A stretch of DNA of 64,000 bases from Mucilaginibacter inviolabilis. Lineage in GTDB: Bacteria > Bacteroidota > Bacteroidia > Sphingobacteriales > Sphingobacteriaceae. The notes under the pieces were generated by a model. It was not told where the DNA came from, searched no databases, and saw only the letters and a program-made list of their open reading frames with translations. The position numbers were made by a program, and so were the translations under genes. The stretch's first letter is position 1; every line of letters begins with the position of its first letter. This document shows, piece after piece, positions 1-8,381 of this stretch. The DNA is taken from assembly GCF_011089895.1 (NCBI RefSeq), contig NZ_JAANAT010000001.1, forward strand, positions 744,001 to 808,000. Reading direction: 5' to 3'.

Positions 1-397
1 GCTCATTGCATCCGGTAAAGATGGATATAGTGTAGCAGCTAATGGTTTAGGGCAAAACGGTTATGATGCTTTTTCGCCCGGTCATTACAATTTAGTATCT
101 GGTTTTATTGCCGAAACTGTTTTTACCTTCATCTTTCTGCTGGTAATTTTTGGTTCAACATCTACCAAAAATATACATGGTGGTTTCGCCGGTCTGTCAA
201 TAGGTTTAAGCCTGGTGCTTATCCATATAGTTGGTATCATGGTTACCGGTGTATCGGTAAATCCGGCACGGAGTATTGGCCCGGCATTACTGGTAGGTGG
301 GGCCGCCATTAGCCAGTTATGGTTATTTATTGTAGCACCTATACTAGGAGCCATATTAAGCGCTGCGGTGTGGCGTATTATATTGGAAAGAAAATAA
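1..397 (+). CDS. aqpZ: aquaporin Z-like channel, C-terminal part (5' end outside window)
   Basis: The reading frame is open from base 2 to the stop at 395-397, so only about the last 131 residues are present. They contain hydrophobic membrane spans and the second MIP-family half-helix motif NPAR in the context VSVNPARSIGP, where Arg is the selectivity-filter residue. This motif and the AETVFTF helix before it fit a water-selective aquaporin of the AqpZ group rather than a glycerol facilitator. The protein would form a tetrameric water channel in the inner membrane. The first NPA motif and the start codon lie outside the window. A strong hairpin terminator follows. Confidence 0.88.
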   Translation, partial: LIASGKDGYSVAANGLGQNGYDAFSPGHYNLVSGFIAETVFTFIFLLVIFGSTSTKNIHGGFAGLSIGLSLVLIHIVGIMVTGVSVNPARSIGPALLVGGAAISQLWLFIVAPILGAILSAAVWRIILERK

Positions 398-410
398 TAT
401 TACAAAGCAC

Positions 411-453
411 ACAACCAGGTTAGCAGGTATATTCCTGTTTAACCTGGTTTTAT
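411..453 (+). terminator. hairpin terminator after the aquaporin gene
   Basis: An inverted repeat with arms AACCAGGTTA (413-422) and TAACCTGGTT (440-449) is extended by an inner GCAGG/CCTGT pairing and followed by a short T-rich run. It lies 15 bases after the stop codon, as expected for intrinsic termination. Confidence 0.75.
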
Positions 454-621
454 AGCGTTACCTTTTTACCATGTGTATGAGTTATGCATGGCTTCATCAT
501 GCTCCTTTCTGATTTTCGTTTATGAGCTGTATTTTTATCTAATTATTTATATTTTAAACTTATTCTTACATTAGGTTAAAAATATACATCTCAAGGCTTT
601 AATAAATGCTATTATTACCTT

Positions 622-629
622 TAATTTTG
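622..629 (+). promoter_or_regulatory. -7 promoter box (TAATTTTG) upstream of the histidine kinase gene
   Basis: TAATTTTG matches the Bacteroidota TAnnTTTG -7 element. It is 43 bases upstream of the kinase start codon. No clean -33 TTTG is present, so the assignment is tentative. Confidence 0.4.
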
Positions 630-672
630 CCAATTAAATATCGGCATCATAGTTGCTTAGCATTTAGCTTTA

Positions 673-2802
673 ATGAAATCTACATATACTCAAAAAATCT
701 CGAGGAAGATCATGCTGGCGTTTTTGGCATTGATCATTATCCTGGCTATCATCGCGCTTTTTGTACGTAATTCTATTTCCAATAAATTACAGGATCTTTC
801 CAAATTAGCTCATGACGTTGAATACGATCAATCAAAACCACAGCAGGCCTTACTATTATTACACGAGGCCGAGGATGATTTCCAGGAGTCGTTATTAAGC
901 ACTGATGACGAAAAGAGCAAGGCTTATAAAATCAAGCTATCAGAAGCATTTAACCTGATTGATACCCTGCTTAAAGACCATGCTAATATGCCGGGTTTAA
1001 GCGAAGAACAACATCAAAAAGTGTTGTACTGGCACGCTAAAAAGTTAGAACTATCGGTTAAGTTATATGACCTTAAGCATAATTTTGATTCCCTGCTTAC
1101 CGTTTATGCCGATTTTAATGAAGCTACCGGTAAAGAACCGGCCAGTATCAGTATCAATAACGGCCCCAGGAAAAAAAGTATTGAAAACAAAACCGACACT
1201 ATAAAAAAAGATATTGTTGGCAAAAAGAAAGGCCTTTTTGGGCGAATCAAAGATGCTATCGTTAATAAAAACAGCAATACCTCTTCCAGTATTATTGTAG
1301 TTAATCATAGCCGGACAAATTTATTGGTTGATTCAGCAACCCGCAAGGTTGCTTACCGCGATAAAAAGAGTTATAATCAAAAGTTAAAACAGCTGCAGGA
1401 ACGGAATATCAAACTGCTGGCCACACAAAAAGATTTAATATCGCTTAACATCCGTATCCGTAACGAACTGGAAAACATTATAAATGGTGTAAAGGATATC
1501 AATTATAACATCGCCAATGAGTTTAAGGGGATGACATTTAAAAGCTACCAGGAAACCACCCGGTTAATAAATAATTTTTACCTGGCGGCCCTTTTCCTGG
1601 TATTGATATTTGCCGCGTTGCTCATTGTATTTATACTTAAATTGGGAGTATCTGAAACCTTGCTGCGACAGGAAAATGAACGATCGGTTACTATTGCCCA
1701 GCAAAAGATGGATCTGCTGCAACACATGAGCCATGAAATCCGAAATCCACTCACAGCTATAAAAGGCTTTCTGTATATATTCAGCCAAACCAATCTGTCG
1801 CCCCGGCAAACGGATATGCTGGGCTCCATCAGGCTTTCGTCTGATATGCTGTTGCGCACATTGAATGATACGCTTGATGCCGCTAAAATGGAGAACAGCG
1901 AGTTTAAGATCAACCGTGATCCTTTCAATACCGATTTTGTATTGAAAGAGGTGATTGAAAGCATGGAGTTCAGCGCCACTAAAAAGAAGCTAAGTCTGGA
2001 TTATCATTTTGAAGGCGATAAGAACGCCCTGGTTTTAGGCGATAGTTTCAGACTTAAGCAGGTGATGGTTAATTTGCTAAGCAATGCTATTAAGTATACT
2101 AATACAGGCGGTGTTACAGTAAAAGCTTCCCTGATATCGGTCAATAAGGAAAGCAGACTGGTTGTTGATATTACCGATACCGGTGCAGGTATCAGCCAGG
2201 AGCAGCAGGCCAATCTTTTCTCTAAATATTATCAAACCAGCTCGGCAAAAGGTCAAACCGGTACAGGGCTTGGGCTTTATATCTGTAAACAACTGGTTCA
2301 ACTGCAAAACGGGCAAATCAGTGTAAAAAGTGTTGCCGGCAAAGGGAGCACATTTAGCTTTTATATACCTTATGAAGCCGGTAGTGTTGCCATTGACAAG
2401 CAAAAAATAGATGATCCGCTATCGTTACTCAATGGAATCAGTATCCTTGCTGTAGACGACAATGAGCTAAGTTTGATGTTCCTGAAAATGATGACCAGTA
2501 AGTGGAATATTAAATTTTACCAGGCTAATAATGGAGAAAGCGCCCTGGATACATTGGCCAAAGAAGCTATTACCGTTATATTAACCGATATTCAGATGCC
2601 TATGATGGATGGTCACGAACTTATTGCAGCTATCAGGCAATTAAAAGCTCCTTTAAATAAAGTACCGGTTATAGCAATCAGCGGTACTTCAAAACCATCG
2701 GATGCCGAGAAACTATCTAAAAAAGGATTTTCGGGTTTTGTGACCAAACCATTTGCCGAGGCTGAACTGGTAAGGCAGATCATCAGCGCGCTGAAATTGT
2801 AA
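673..2802 (+). CDS. hybrid sensor histidine kinase with C-terminal receiver domain
   Basis: This 709-residue membrane sensor kinase has an N-terminal transmembrane helix (about residues 12-30), a mostly helical sensor region rich in charged residues, and a second membrane helix near 302-322. The HisKA dimerisation domain follows, with the phospho-acceptor in MSHEIRNP (His354). The ATPase domain shows the N-box LLSNAIKYT (Asn471), DTGAGI (Asp502) and GTGLGLY. The C-terminal receiver domain has the acidic pair Asp595/Asp596, phospho-acceptor Asp639 in LTDIQMP, and Lys692 in VTKPF. Phosphate would pass from His354 to the fused receiver and then probably to a separate phosphotransfer or regulator protein that is not visible nearby. 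The gene stands alone, so the stimulus and target cannot be read from context. Confidence 0.93.
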   Translation: MKSTYTQKISRKIMLAFLALIIILAIIALFVRNSISNKLQDLSKLAHDVEYDQSKPQQALLLLHEAEDDFQESLLSTDDEKSKAYKIKLSEAFNLIDTLLKDHANMPGLSEEQHQKVLYWHAKKLELSVKLYDLKHNFDSLLTVYADFNEATGKEPASISINNGPRKKSIENKTDTIKKDIVGKKKGLFGRIKDAIVNKNSNTSSSIIVVNHSRTNLLVDSATRKVAYRDKKSYNQKLKQLQERNIKLLATQKDLISLNIRIRNELENIINGVKDINYNIANEFKGMTFKSYQETTRLINNFYLAALFLVLIFAALLIVFILKLGVSETLLRQENERSVTIAQQKMDLLQHMSHEIRNPLTAIKGFLYIFSQTNLSPRQTDMLGSIRLSSDMLLRTLNDTLDAAKMENSEFKINRDPFNTDFVLKEVIESMEFSATKKKLSLDYHFEGDKNALVLGDSFRLKQVMVNLLSNAIKYTNTGGVTVKASLISVNKESRLVVDITDTGAGISQEQQANLFSKYYQTSSAKGQTGTGLGLYICKQLVQLQNGQISVKSVAGKGSTFSFYIPYEAGSVAIDKQKIDDPLSLLNGISILAVDDNELSLMFLKMMTSKWNIKFYQANNGESALDTLAKEAITVILTDIQMPMMDGHELIAAIRQLKAPLNKVPVIAISGTSKPSDAEKLSKKGFSGFVTKPFAEAELVRQIISALKL

Positions 2803-2810
2803 ATTTGGTT

Positions 2811-2895
2811 GGTATAAAGTAGTTAGTATCAAGTACCAAGACTTTGATTCAAAAACGTTATTTTCAATGGTCTTGATACTAACTACTTGATACTT
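2811..2895. repeat. intergenic inverted repeat, GTATCAAGTAGTTAGTATCAAG type (copy 1)
   Basis: A perfect 17-base inverted repeat has arms at 2817-2833 and 2872-2888, separated by 38 bases, between the kinase stop codon and the converging barrel gene. The right arm is flanked by a further TTGATACTT. A related element sits at 28867-28953 after the RND transporter gene. The shared TTGATACT and ACTACTTGATACT words suggest a dispersed extragenic palindromic family. Confidence 0.6.
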
Positions 2896-2899
2896 GTCT

Positions 2900-4525
2900 C
2901 TAAAAGTCGTGGTATAAATTCCGGAAGCCGCTTTTTACCCCAAAGGTAACCAGGGTAGTTTTGTTATCATTCAAGGCATTTTTTTCTTGCCTGTATATAC
3001 CACCTATTTCAATGCGCAGATTTGTTTTAGGGTTTACCAGAAACGATACGGTACCTTCGCCATAATAAAGTTGAGTGCTGATACCTTGTCCAATAGCCGG
3101 AGTTGGGTTAGGGTTAACCGGATATGGCTTGGTTAGTAACTTTCCGTTGTTGTCTGTGGCGTTAGCATCAAGTCCGTATTTACCATAATCAAGCTGACCC
3201 TGGAAATCGAACCGGCCGATAGAGTAGTTGACGATACCCAAAAACTCTCTGAAATTGGCTCCAAAAGGATGGGCAAGCGGATCGCCAAAAAAAGTATAAT
3301 TATTAAGCGTATTGCTATTGGTATAAGTATATGGTTTTACGGTATTAAACTCAAAAAGATAATTTAACCGGTTAACCTTAAAAATATCGGCTCCGCGGAT
3401 ACCCAATTGTATACCATTAGTATTATCGAGGTTATTGCCCGAAAAGAAATTGTTGAATTTAAACTTATCAAGCAGTAATTGGCCATAAATGGCCGTTTTG
3501 TCAAATATCTTATACTTACCTGTAAAACCCATAAATACATTATCCTTGGGTGACCCTGACGATCCTAAGCCGCTGGAGAATACTAATGGATTGATAAAGT
3601 TTACATCAAAACCCCGTCTGTTTCCCTGATCATCCGCTTCAGGCGTAATCAGCGCGTTGAAGAAACCCAATGATACACGGTTACTTACATTCCAGTCTAC
3701 ATAATGAAACAGGGCCCATTTACGCCTGTTACTTCCCAATTCATCAAATTTAGGTGCTTTCAAATCTTCCAGATACGCCCAGGCCATCATATACTGCACA
3801 CTTCCAAGGTTAGCGGTAAGTCTTAACAAGGGCATATTTGCAGCATAATCTGATAATAACAATGACCTATAGCCATCGCCTACAAACATTTTATCCTGAC
3901 CCAAAGTAATGTTCAATTGCTTTATAGGCGTGTAAGAAGCTATGGCGGTAACGTACGACCAATCCTGCGAGTTACGGGCCTGGCCGATATAATTACGGGC
4001 ATAAGCCTGACCTGGTATAAAACCATTGGCATTTACAACATCGTTATAATAAGTCGGAAATTTGCCCTGGTCTTCAAAGCCGCTGGTGTAAAACGAGAAT
4101 TTGGTACCTACAGTACCTCCAAATTGAAAACCCCGCGAATTTAAATAGGTTGATCGTTTACCGGAAAAATCTCTTCCAAGTTGTAAATCTGCAATAACAT
4201 CCCCGTAAAAAGTATAATCTTTAGTTTGTACGTCGAACAAATGCTCATTAAACAATTTGCGGCTAAACCATGTTTTACGTTGATCGCTTACACCTATATT
4301 CATCACAGAATCATAAGTGCGGTTGATGAGGCTATCAATCAAAAAAGGACGTAGGGACGTGTGAAAAGAGCTTTTTGTGCTATATATATCACCATTGAAT
4401 TTTTGATAAAGCAGGTAGGATTGTGGCAGATAAACAGCTTGTGCATTACTAGTCTGAACCGAAAGGAGGAGTACCCCAGCTAACAAAAATAATTTTATTG
4501 ATTGAAAGAAGTAGAGTTTTTGCAT
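2900..4525 (-). CDS. outer-membrane beta-barrel protein, RemB/Wzi-like
   Basis: The 541-residue product begins with a clear signal peptide ending near SVQTSNAQA. The rest is dominated by alternating hydrophobic/polar strands with many aromatic and Asn/Gly residues, typical of an outer-membrane barrel. The N-terminal segment (YLPQSYLLYQKFNG, then SFHTSLRPFLIDS) resembles Bacteroidota proteins annotated as gliding-motility protein RemB within the capsule-assembly Wzi superfamily. A role in surface polysaccharide attachment or export is therefore possible, but this rests on resemblance alone. The protein ends in Phe, as many outer-membrane proteins do. It converges with the kinase gene and diverges from the DUF2723 gene. 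The alternative is an uncharacterised porin-like barrel. Confidence 0.55.
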   Translation of the reverse strand: MQKLYFFQSIKLFLLAGVLLLSVQTSNAQAVYLPQSYLLYQKFNGDIYSTKSSFHTSLRPFLIDSLINRTYDSVMNIGVSDQRKTWFSRKLFNEHLFDVQTKDYTFYGDVIADLQLGRDFSGKRSTYLNSRGFQFGGTVGTKFSFYTSGFEDQGKFPTYYNDVVNANGFIPGQAYARNYIGQARNSQDWSYVTAIASYTPIKQLNITLGQDKMFVGDGYRSLLLSDYAANMPLLRLTANLGSVQYMMAWAYLEDLKAPKFDELGSNRRKWALFHYVDWNVSNRVSLGFFNALITPEADDQGNRRGFDVNFINPLVFSSGLGSSGSPKDNVFMGFTGKYKIFDKTAIYGQLLLDKFKFNNFFSGNNLDNTNGIQLGIRGADIFKVNRLNYLFEFNTVKPYTYTNSNTLNNYTFFGDPLAHPFGANFREFLGIVNYSIGRFDFQGQLDYGKYGLDANATDNNGKLLTKPYPVNPNPTPAIGQGISTQLYYGEGTVSFLVNPKTNLRIEIGGIYRQEKNALNDNKTTLVTFGVKSGFRNLYHDF

Positions 4526-4899
4526 CGTTACAAAGTAAGCATTATTTATATTAACATGAAAATTGGATAAGCTTATTGACTAAGGAAATAATACCTTATT
4601 TGTTTTTACAAAATAACATAATTAATAATTGAGCTTTGATTTTTTGACTAAAGATTATTGTGGCAGGAATTTTTTAACAGGGCCTTAATTACCCCAAATA
4701 TATGATCGGGCGGTAGCGTTACAAAGATCAGATACAAGAGGGGCAAAGAAAGAATTCTTACTCTTTGCGCTCAAAACCTTTACGCTATTGATTGTAAAAG
4801 TTAATTTATGTTAAATTTGGTAGCGCGGAATTGTTTTTTTTAAATAAGCTATAAAAATCATGATATTTGCGCGCGCTAAAAACCCATACTATATATTAA
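4526..4899. promoter_or_regulatory. divergent intergenic region with a promoter for the GT117-type gene
   Basis: This gap separates two divergent genes. On the plus strand TAAATTTG at 4812-4819 matches the TAnnTTTG -7 box, with TTG triplets at 4788-4790 and 4792-4794 at plausible -33 spacing. The predicted leader is about 75 bases. No convincing promoter was found for the minus-strand gene, and nothing coding is visible. Confidence 0.5.
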
Positions 4900-7800
4900 A
4901 TGCAATACAAAAAAATCAATAATCTTTTAGGCTGGCTTTGCTTTGTTATAGCTTCTGTGACCTACATTTTAACATTGGAGCCCTCCGTAAGTTTTTGGGA
5001 TTGCGGCGAATTTATTTCATGCGCCTACCGTTTACAGGTAGCCCATCAGCCTGGTTACCCTGTTTTTGCCATGTTGGGTAAATTATTTTCGTTGTTATCA
5101 TTCGGCGACAATACCAAGGTGCCTTATTTTACCAATTTAGGTTCGGCGGTAGCTAGTGGAGCTACGATCATGTTCCTGTTTTGGACGATAACCGCCCTGG
5201 CCAAAAAAATGCTTTTGAATAAACGCGATGATGTAGTTGAGCAATCAAACCTGATTCTGATTATGGGAGCAGGCCTGGTTGGTGCGTTGGCTTTTACCTA
5301 TACCGATACCTTTTGGTTTTCGGCGGTCGAAACCATCGTATTTGCCCTGTCATCACTGTGTACCGCTATTGTATTTTGGGCCATATTAAAGTGGGATGCC
5401 CATGCCGATGAAAAAGGAGCCGATAAATGGCTGGTTTTTATAGCTTATGTTATAGGCTTATCTATTGGTATCCACTTGCTTAACTTATTAACCATTCCGG
5501 CTATAGCCATGGTGTACTTCTTCCGCAGGAGTAAAAATATTACCGTTAAAAATGGCATCCTGGCATTTTTAGCAGGTGTAGTTATCCTGGGGCTGGTACA
5601 ATACGGTATTAGGGGATATACTATAAAGTTTGCAGCCTATTTTGACCTTTTCTTTGTAAACTCACTGGGCTTAGGTTTTGGCACCGGCGCATTTTTCTTT
5701 ATATTACTTATTGTTGTGGCGCTTGTAGGCGGTATTATATATAGTATCCGCGCTAAAAAGCCAACGCTTAACCTGGCTTTATTATGTGTGGCCTTTATTT
5801 ACTTTGGCTATGCTGCTTTTGCCTATATACCTATCAGGGCTACTGCAAACCCCGATCTGAATAACTCGCACCCAGACAATGCCTTTACACTTTACGGTTA
5901 CTTAAATCGTATCCAATACGGCGAAACCCCTTTATTGAGCGGCCCATATTATGATGCTACCGTTACCGATCAGAAAGAAGGCAGCATCATTTATCGTAAA
6001 GGAAAAACGCAATATGAAAATGCCGGTAAAAAGATCGAGACCGAATACAGCCATACTACGCCATTCCCGCGTATGTACAGTACCGAACCCAATGATGTTC
6101 AGTTCTATAAAGAGTGGTTGCGTATTCCTGATGGCCAGGCGCCGGGCTTTGGTGATAACCTGAAATTTATGGCCACCTGGCAAATGTACCAGATGTACTG
6201 GCGTTATTTTCTTTGGAACTTTGTAGGTCGTACTAATGATGCCGACGGCCAAACCAGTATGGTGGGTGTCGACGGTAACTGGACTACGGGTCTTTTTGAT
6301 AAAAACTTACCCAAATCGGTAACCAAAGGAACAACCTATACACCGCTATATGCCCTTCCGCTCCTTATTGGTTTAATAGGTGCTTTTTATCACCTTAACC
6401 GTAAAAAGAAGGATGCGCTTATTGTATTGCTTTTATTCTTCTTTACGGGGCTTGCTATTGTGCTGTATGTTAATCAGCCATCCATACAGCCGCGTGAGCG
6501 TGATTATTCATACGTGGGTTCCTTTTATGCCTTTGCCATTTGGATAGGGCTGGGCGTTATTGCCATTGCCGAATTTGCCCGTAAATACATCAATGCCAAT
6601 ACAGCTGCTATAGGATCAACTGTTATCTGTTTATTGTTAGCGCCGGTATTGCTGGCCAGCAAAGAATGGAAAAATCATGACCGTTCCACCAAATGGACTG
6701 CGCATGATATGGCTTATAACTACCTGATATCGTGCCCTCCAAATGCCATATTATTTACTTATGGCGATAATGATACCTATTCGTTATGGTATGATCAGGA
6801 GGTAGAAGGTATCCGTCCGGATGTGCGTATAGTTAACCTGAGCTTGTTTACCGGCGATTGGTACATCCGTCAGATGCAGGGAAAAATGAATCAATCAGAA
6901 CCATTGCCTATCACCATGCCTTATGATAAATATAAGGAAGGAGTGAGGGATGTTATTTATTATAACGACCAGAAAATAGCCGGTCCGGTAGAAGTAAAAG
7001 AGGTATTTGATTTTATATCCTCAGATAACCGGGCTGCGCAGGTGCAATATCAAAGCGGCGACTGGGGTAACTATTTACCAACCAAAAACTTTAAAATCAC
7101 TATTGATCCTGATGAGGTCATTAAAAATGGTGTAGTTACAGCCGATCAAAAAGATAAGCTGGCTAAAGTGATGGACTGGAAATTCACATCAAACTACGTT
7201 ACTAAAGATAACCTGGCGATGCTGGATATTTTGGCCCATAACCATTGGAAAAGACCCATTTGCTTTACCACTACCATTGGTAACGACAACCTGATTGGTT
7301 TACAGCCTTATTTATATAAAGAGGGCTTTACCTACCACCTGATCCCTTTTCAAAAAGACACCACCAAACGCGATCAGTTAGGCAAAACCAATACCATGGT
7401 GATGTATAACAACATCATGAACAAATTTAAATTCGGCAACTTTAAAAATGCCCGTTATCTGGATCATGAGTCAACATCGATGTTTTACCCGGTAATGGCT
7501 TCTACGTTTATCGATCTGATACAAAACCTGATGCAGGAAGGTCATAACGATCTGGCTTTGAAAGCCCTGCATAAATATGATCAGGAAATGCCCGATATTA
7601 CACCGTATATTGATGTAGCCGGTCGTAAATTATTCCTGGCTCAACTGGCATTTCAGCTTAATGACGTAGTTTTAGGCAAAAGGCTTACCAATAGCATTGA
7701 TGATTACGTTACCGATCAGTTGGATTACAACTATCATCTGCTGGGTGATAATTCAAGCAGTGTAAATATGCGCGACGTGCAGATCAGCTTACAATTGCTA

Positions 7801-7917
7801 AACGGCATAGCCGATTTTACCAAGGAAAATAAACAAACCGATATCAATAAAAAGGTATCGGCCCAATTGAATGATTATATGAAAAAGTTTGCCCCTATCT
7901 TAGGCAGCGGGCAATAA
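4900..7917 (+). CDS. DUF2723 / GT117-family multi-pass membrane glycosyltransferase-like protein
   Basis: The 1005-residue protein has about a dozen transmembrane helices in its first 600 residues and a soluble C-terminal half. The N-terminal motif VSFWDCGEFISCA, with Asp34 and Glu37 in the first extracytoplasmic loop, is the hallmark of the DUF2723 family, now grouped with GT-C glycosyltransferases (GT117; the human relative TMEM260 is a protein O-mannosyltransferase). By analogy it would move a sugar from a lipid-linked donor onto an exported protein at the periplasmic face. The C-terminal part has helical repeat character, perhaps TPR-like. It is monocistronic with its own promoter and terminator. 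The acceptor is unknown. Confidence 0.85.
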   Translation: MQYKKINNLLGWLCFVIASVTYILTLEPSVSFWDCGEFISCAYRLQVAHQPGYPVFAMLGKLFSLLSFGDNTKVPYFTNLGSAVASGATIMFLFWTITALAKKMLLNKRDDVVEQSNLILIMGAGLVGALAFTYTDTFWFSAVETIVFALSSLCTAIVFWAILKWDAHADEKGADKWLVFIAYVIGLSIGIHLLNLLTIPAIAMVYFFRRSKNITVKNGILAFLAGVVILGLVQYGIRGYTIKFAAYFDLFFVNSLGLGFGTGAFFFILLIVVALVGGIIYSIRAKKPTLNLALLCVAFIYFGYAAFAYIPIRATANPDLNNSHPDNAFTLYGYLNRIQYGETPLLSGPYYDATVTDQKEGSIIYRKGKTQYENAGKKIETEYSHTTPFPRMYSTEPNDVQFYKEWLRIPDGQAPGFGDNLKFMATWQMYQMYWRYFLWNFVGRTNDADGQTSMVGVDGNWTTGLFDKNLPKSVTKGTTYTPLYALPLLIGLIGAFYHLNRKKKDALIVLLLFFFTGLAIVLYVNQPSIQPRERDYSYVGSFYAFAIWIGLGVIAIAEFARKYINANTAAIGSTVICLLLAPVLLASKEWKNHDRSTKWTAHDMAYNYLISCPPNAILFTYGDNDTYSLWYDQEVEGIRPDVRIVNLSLFTGDWYIRQMQGKMNQSEPLPITMPYDKYKEGVRDVIYYNDQKIAGPVEVKEVFDFISSDNRAAQVQYQSGDWGNYLPTKNFKITIDPDEVIKNGVVTADQKDKLAKVMDWKFTSNYVTKDNLAMLDILAHNHWKRPICFTTTIGNDNLIGLQPYLYKEGFTYHLIPFQKDTTKRDQLGKTNTMVMYNNIMNKFKFGNFKNARYLDHESTSMFYPVMASTFIDLIQNLMQEGHNDLALKALHKYDQEMPDITPYIDVAGRKLFLAQLAFQLNDVVLGKRLTNSIDDYVTDQLDYNYHLLGDNSSSVNMRDVQISLQLLNGIADFTKENKQTDINKKVSAQLNDYMKKFAPILGSGQ

Positions 7918-7939
7918 TCCATTTTCAAGCTATAAAAAG

Positions 7940-7970
7940 AAGCCATCTCATTTTGTGGGATGGCTTTTTT
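7940..7970 (+). terminator. intrinsic terminator after the GT117-type gene
   Basis: AGCCATC (7941-7947) pairs perfectly with GATGGCT (7959-7965) and is followed by a T run through 7970. It starts 23 bases after the stop codon. Confidence 0.85.
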
Positions 7971-7990
7971 ATTTTCCACCGTGATCAGGT

Positions 7991-8285
7991 GTTTTATATG
8001 GCTATTTATTTTAGTATATTTGTGAGTACAACGGCCTTGTTTTCTTTTACCAGAAAGCAAGGCCGTTTTGTTAAGAGATAAAACGGTACAAAAATAGATT
8101 GTTTGGTTTGTAATTATTTTATTTTCAAATGTTTAATACTTTTTAAACTTTTCAAAACACATCAAAACCGTGCTGGAATTTGTTAAAAAGTGTTAAAATG
8201 AAGGTTTTTCGAACGATTTTCAGCAGTTTTTTCCTCGTTTTCGGATCGAAAAATGTTAAAATTTAAGGTTTAAAAAGTTTTCAAA
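7991..8285 (+). ncRNA. candidate structured intergenic RNA / repeat element, copy A
   Basis: A TATATTTG -7 box at 8015-8022, preceded by TTTT at 7992-7995, directs transcription rightwards. A long hairpin begins at the expected transcript start: 8030-8044 pairs with 8053-8067, with outer AACGGCCTTG/CAAGGCCGTT. A block at about 8131-8285 is nearly identical to 48061-48215 and includes the direct repeats TGTTAAAAAG, TGTTAAAATG and TGTTAAAATT. Its ends carry complementary ACTTTTTAAAC and GTTTAAAAAGT, which could close a long-range stem; inside, TTTTTCGA pairs with TCGAAAAA. There is no sustained reading frame. It lies about 100 bases before the HD/PycTM gene in the same orientation. It could be a small RNA, a leader element or a non-autonomous mobile repeat. 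Confidence 0.55.
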
Positions 8286-8381
8286 CCGGTACATCAAATA
8301 ATATCTGAGGAACATTTAATAGCCTGCCGGAAATATTAAATTTTAAAATAAATTTGATTACTTTAACCATAAAAAGCTATC

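Noticed and set aside
8030-8067. copy A hairpin as a simple terminator of the GT117-type gene
   Set aside because: A strong terminator already lies at 7940-7970 and the hairpin comes directly after a -7 box; a similar hairpin recurs at copy B after a divergently transcribed gene.
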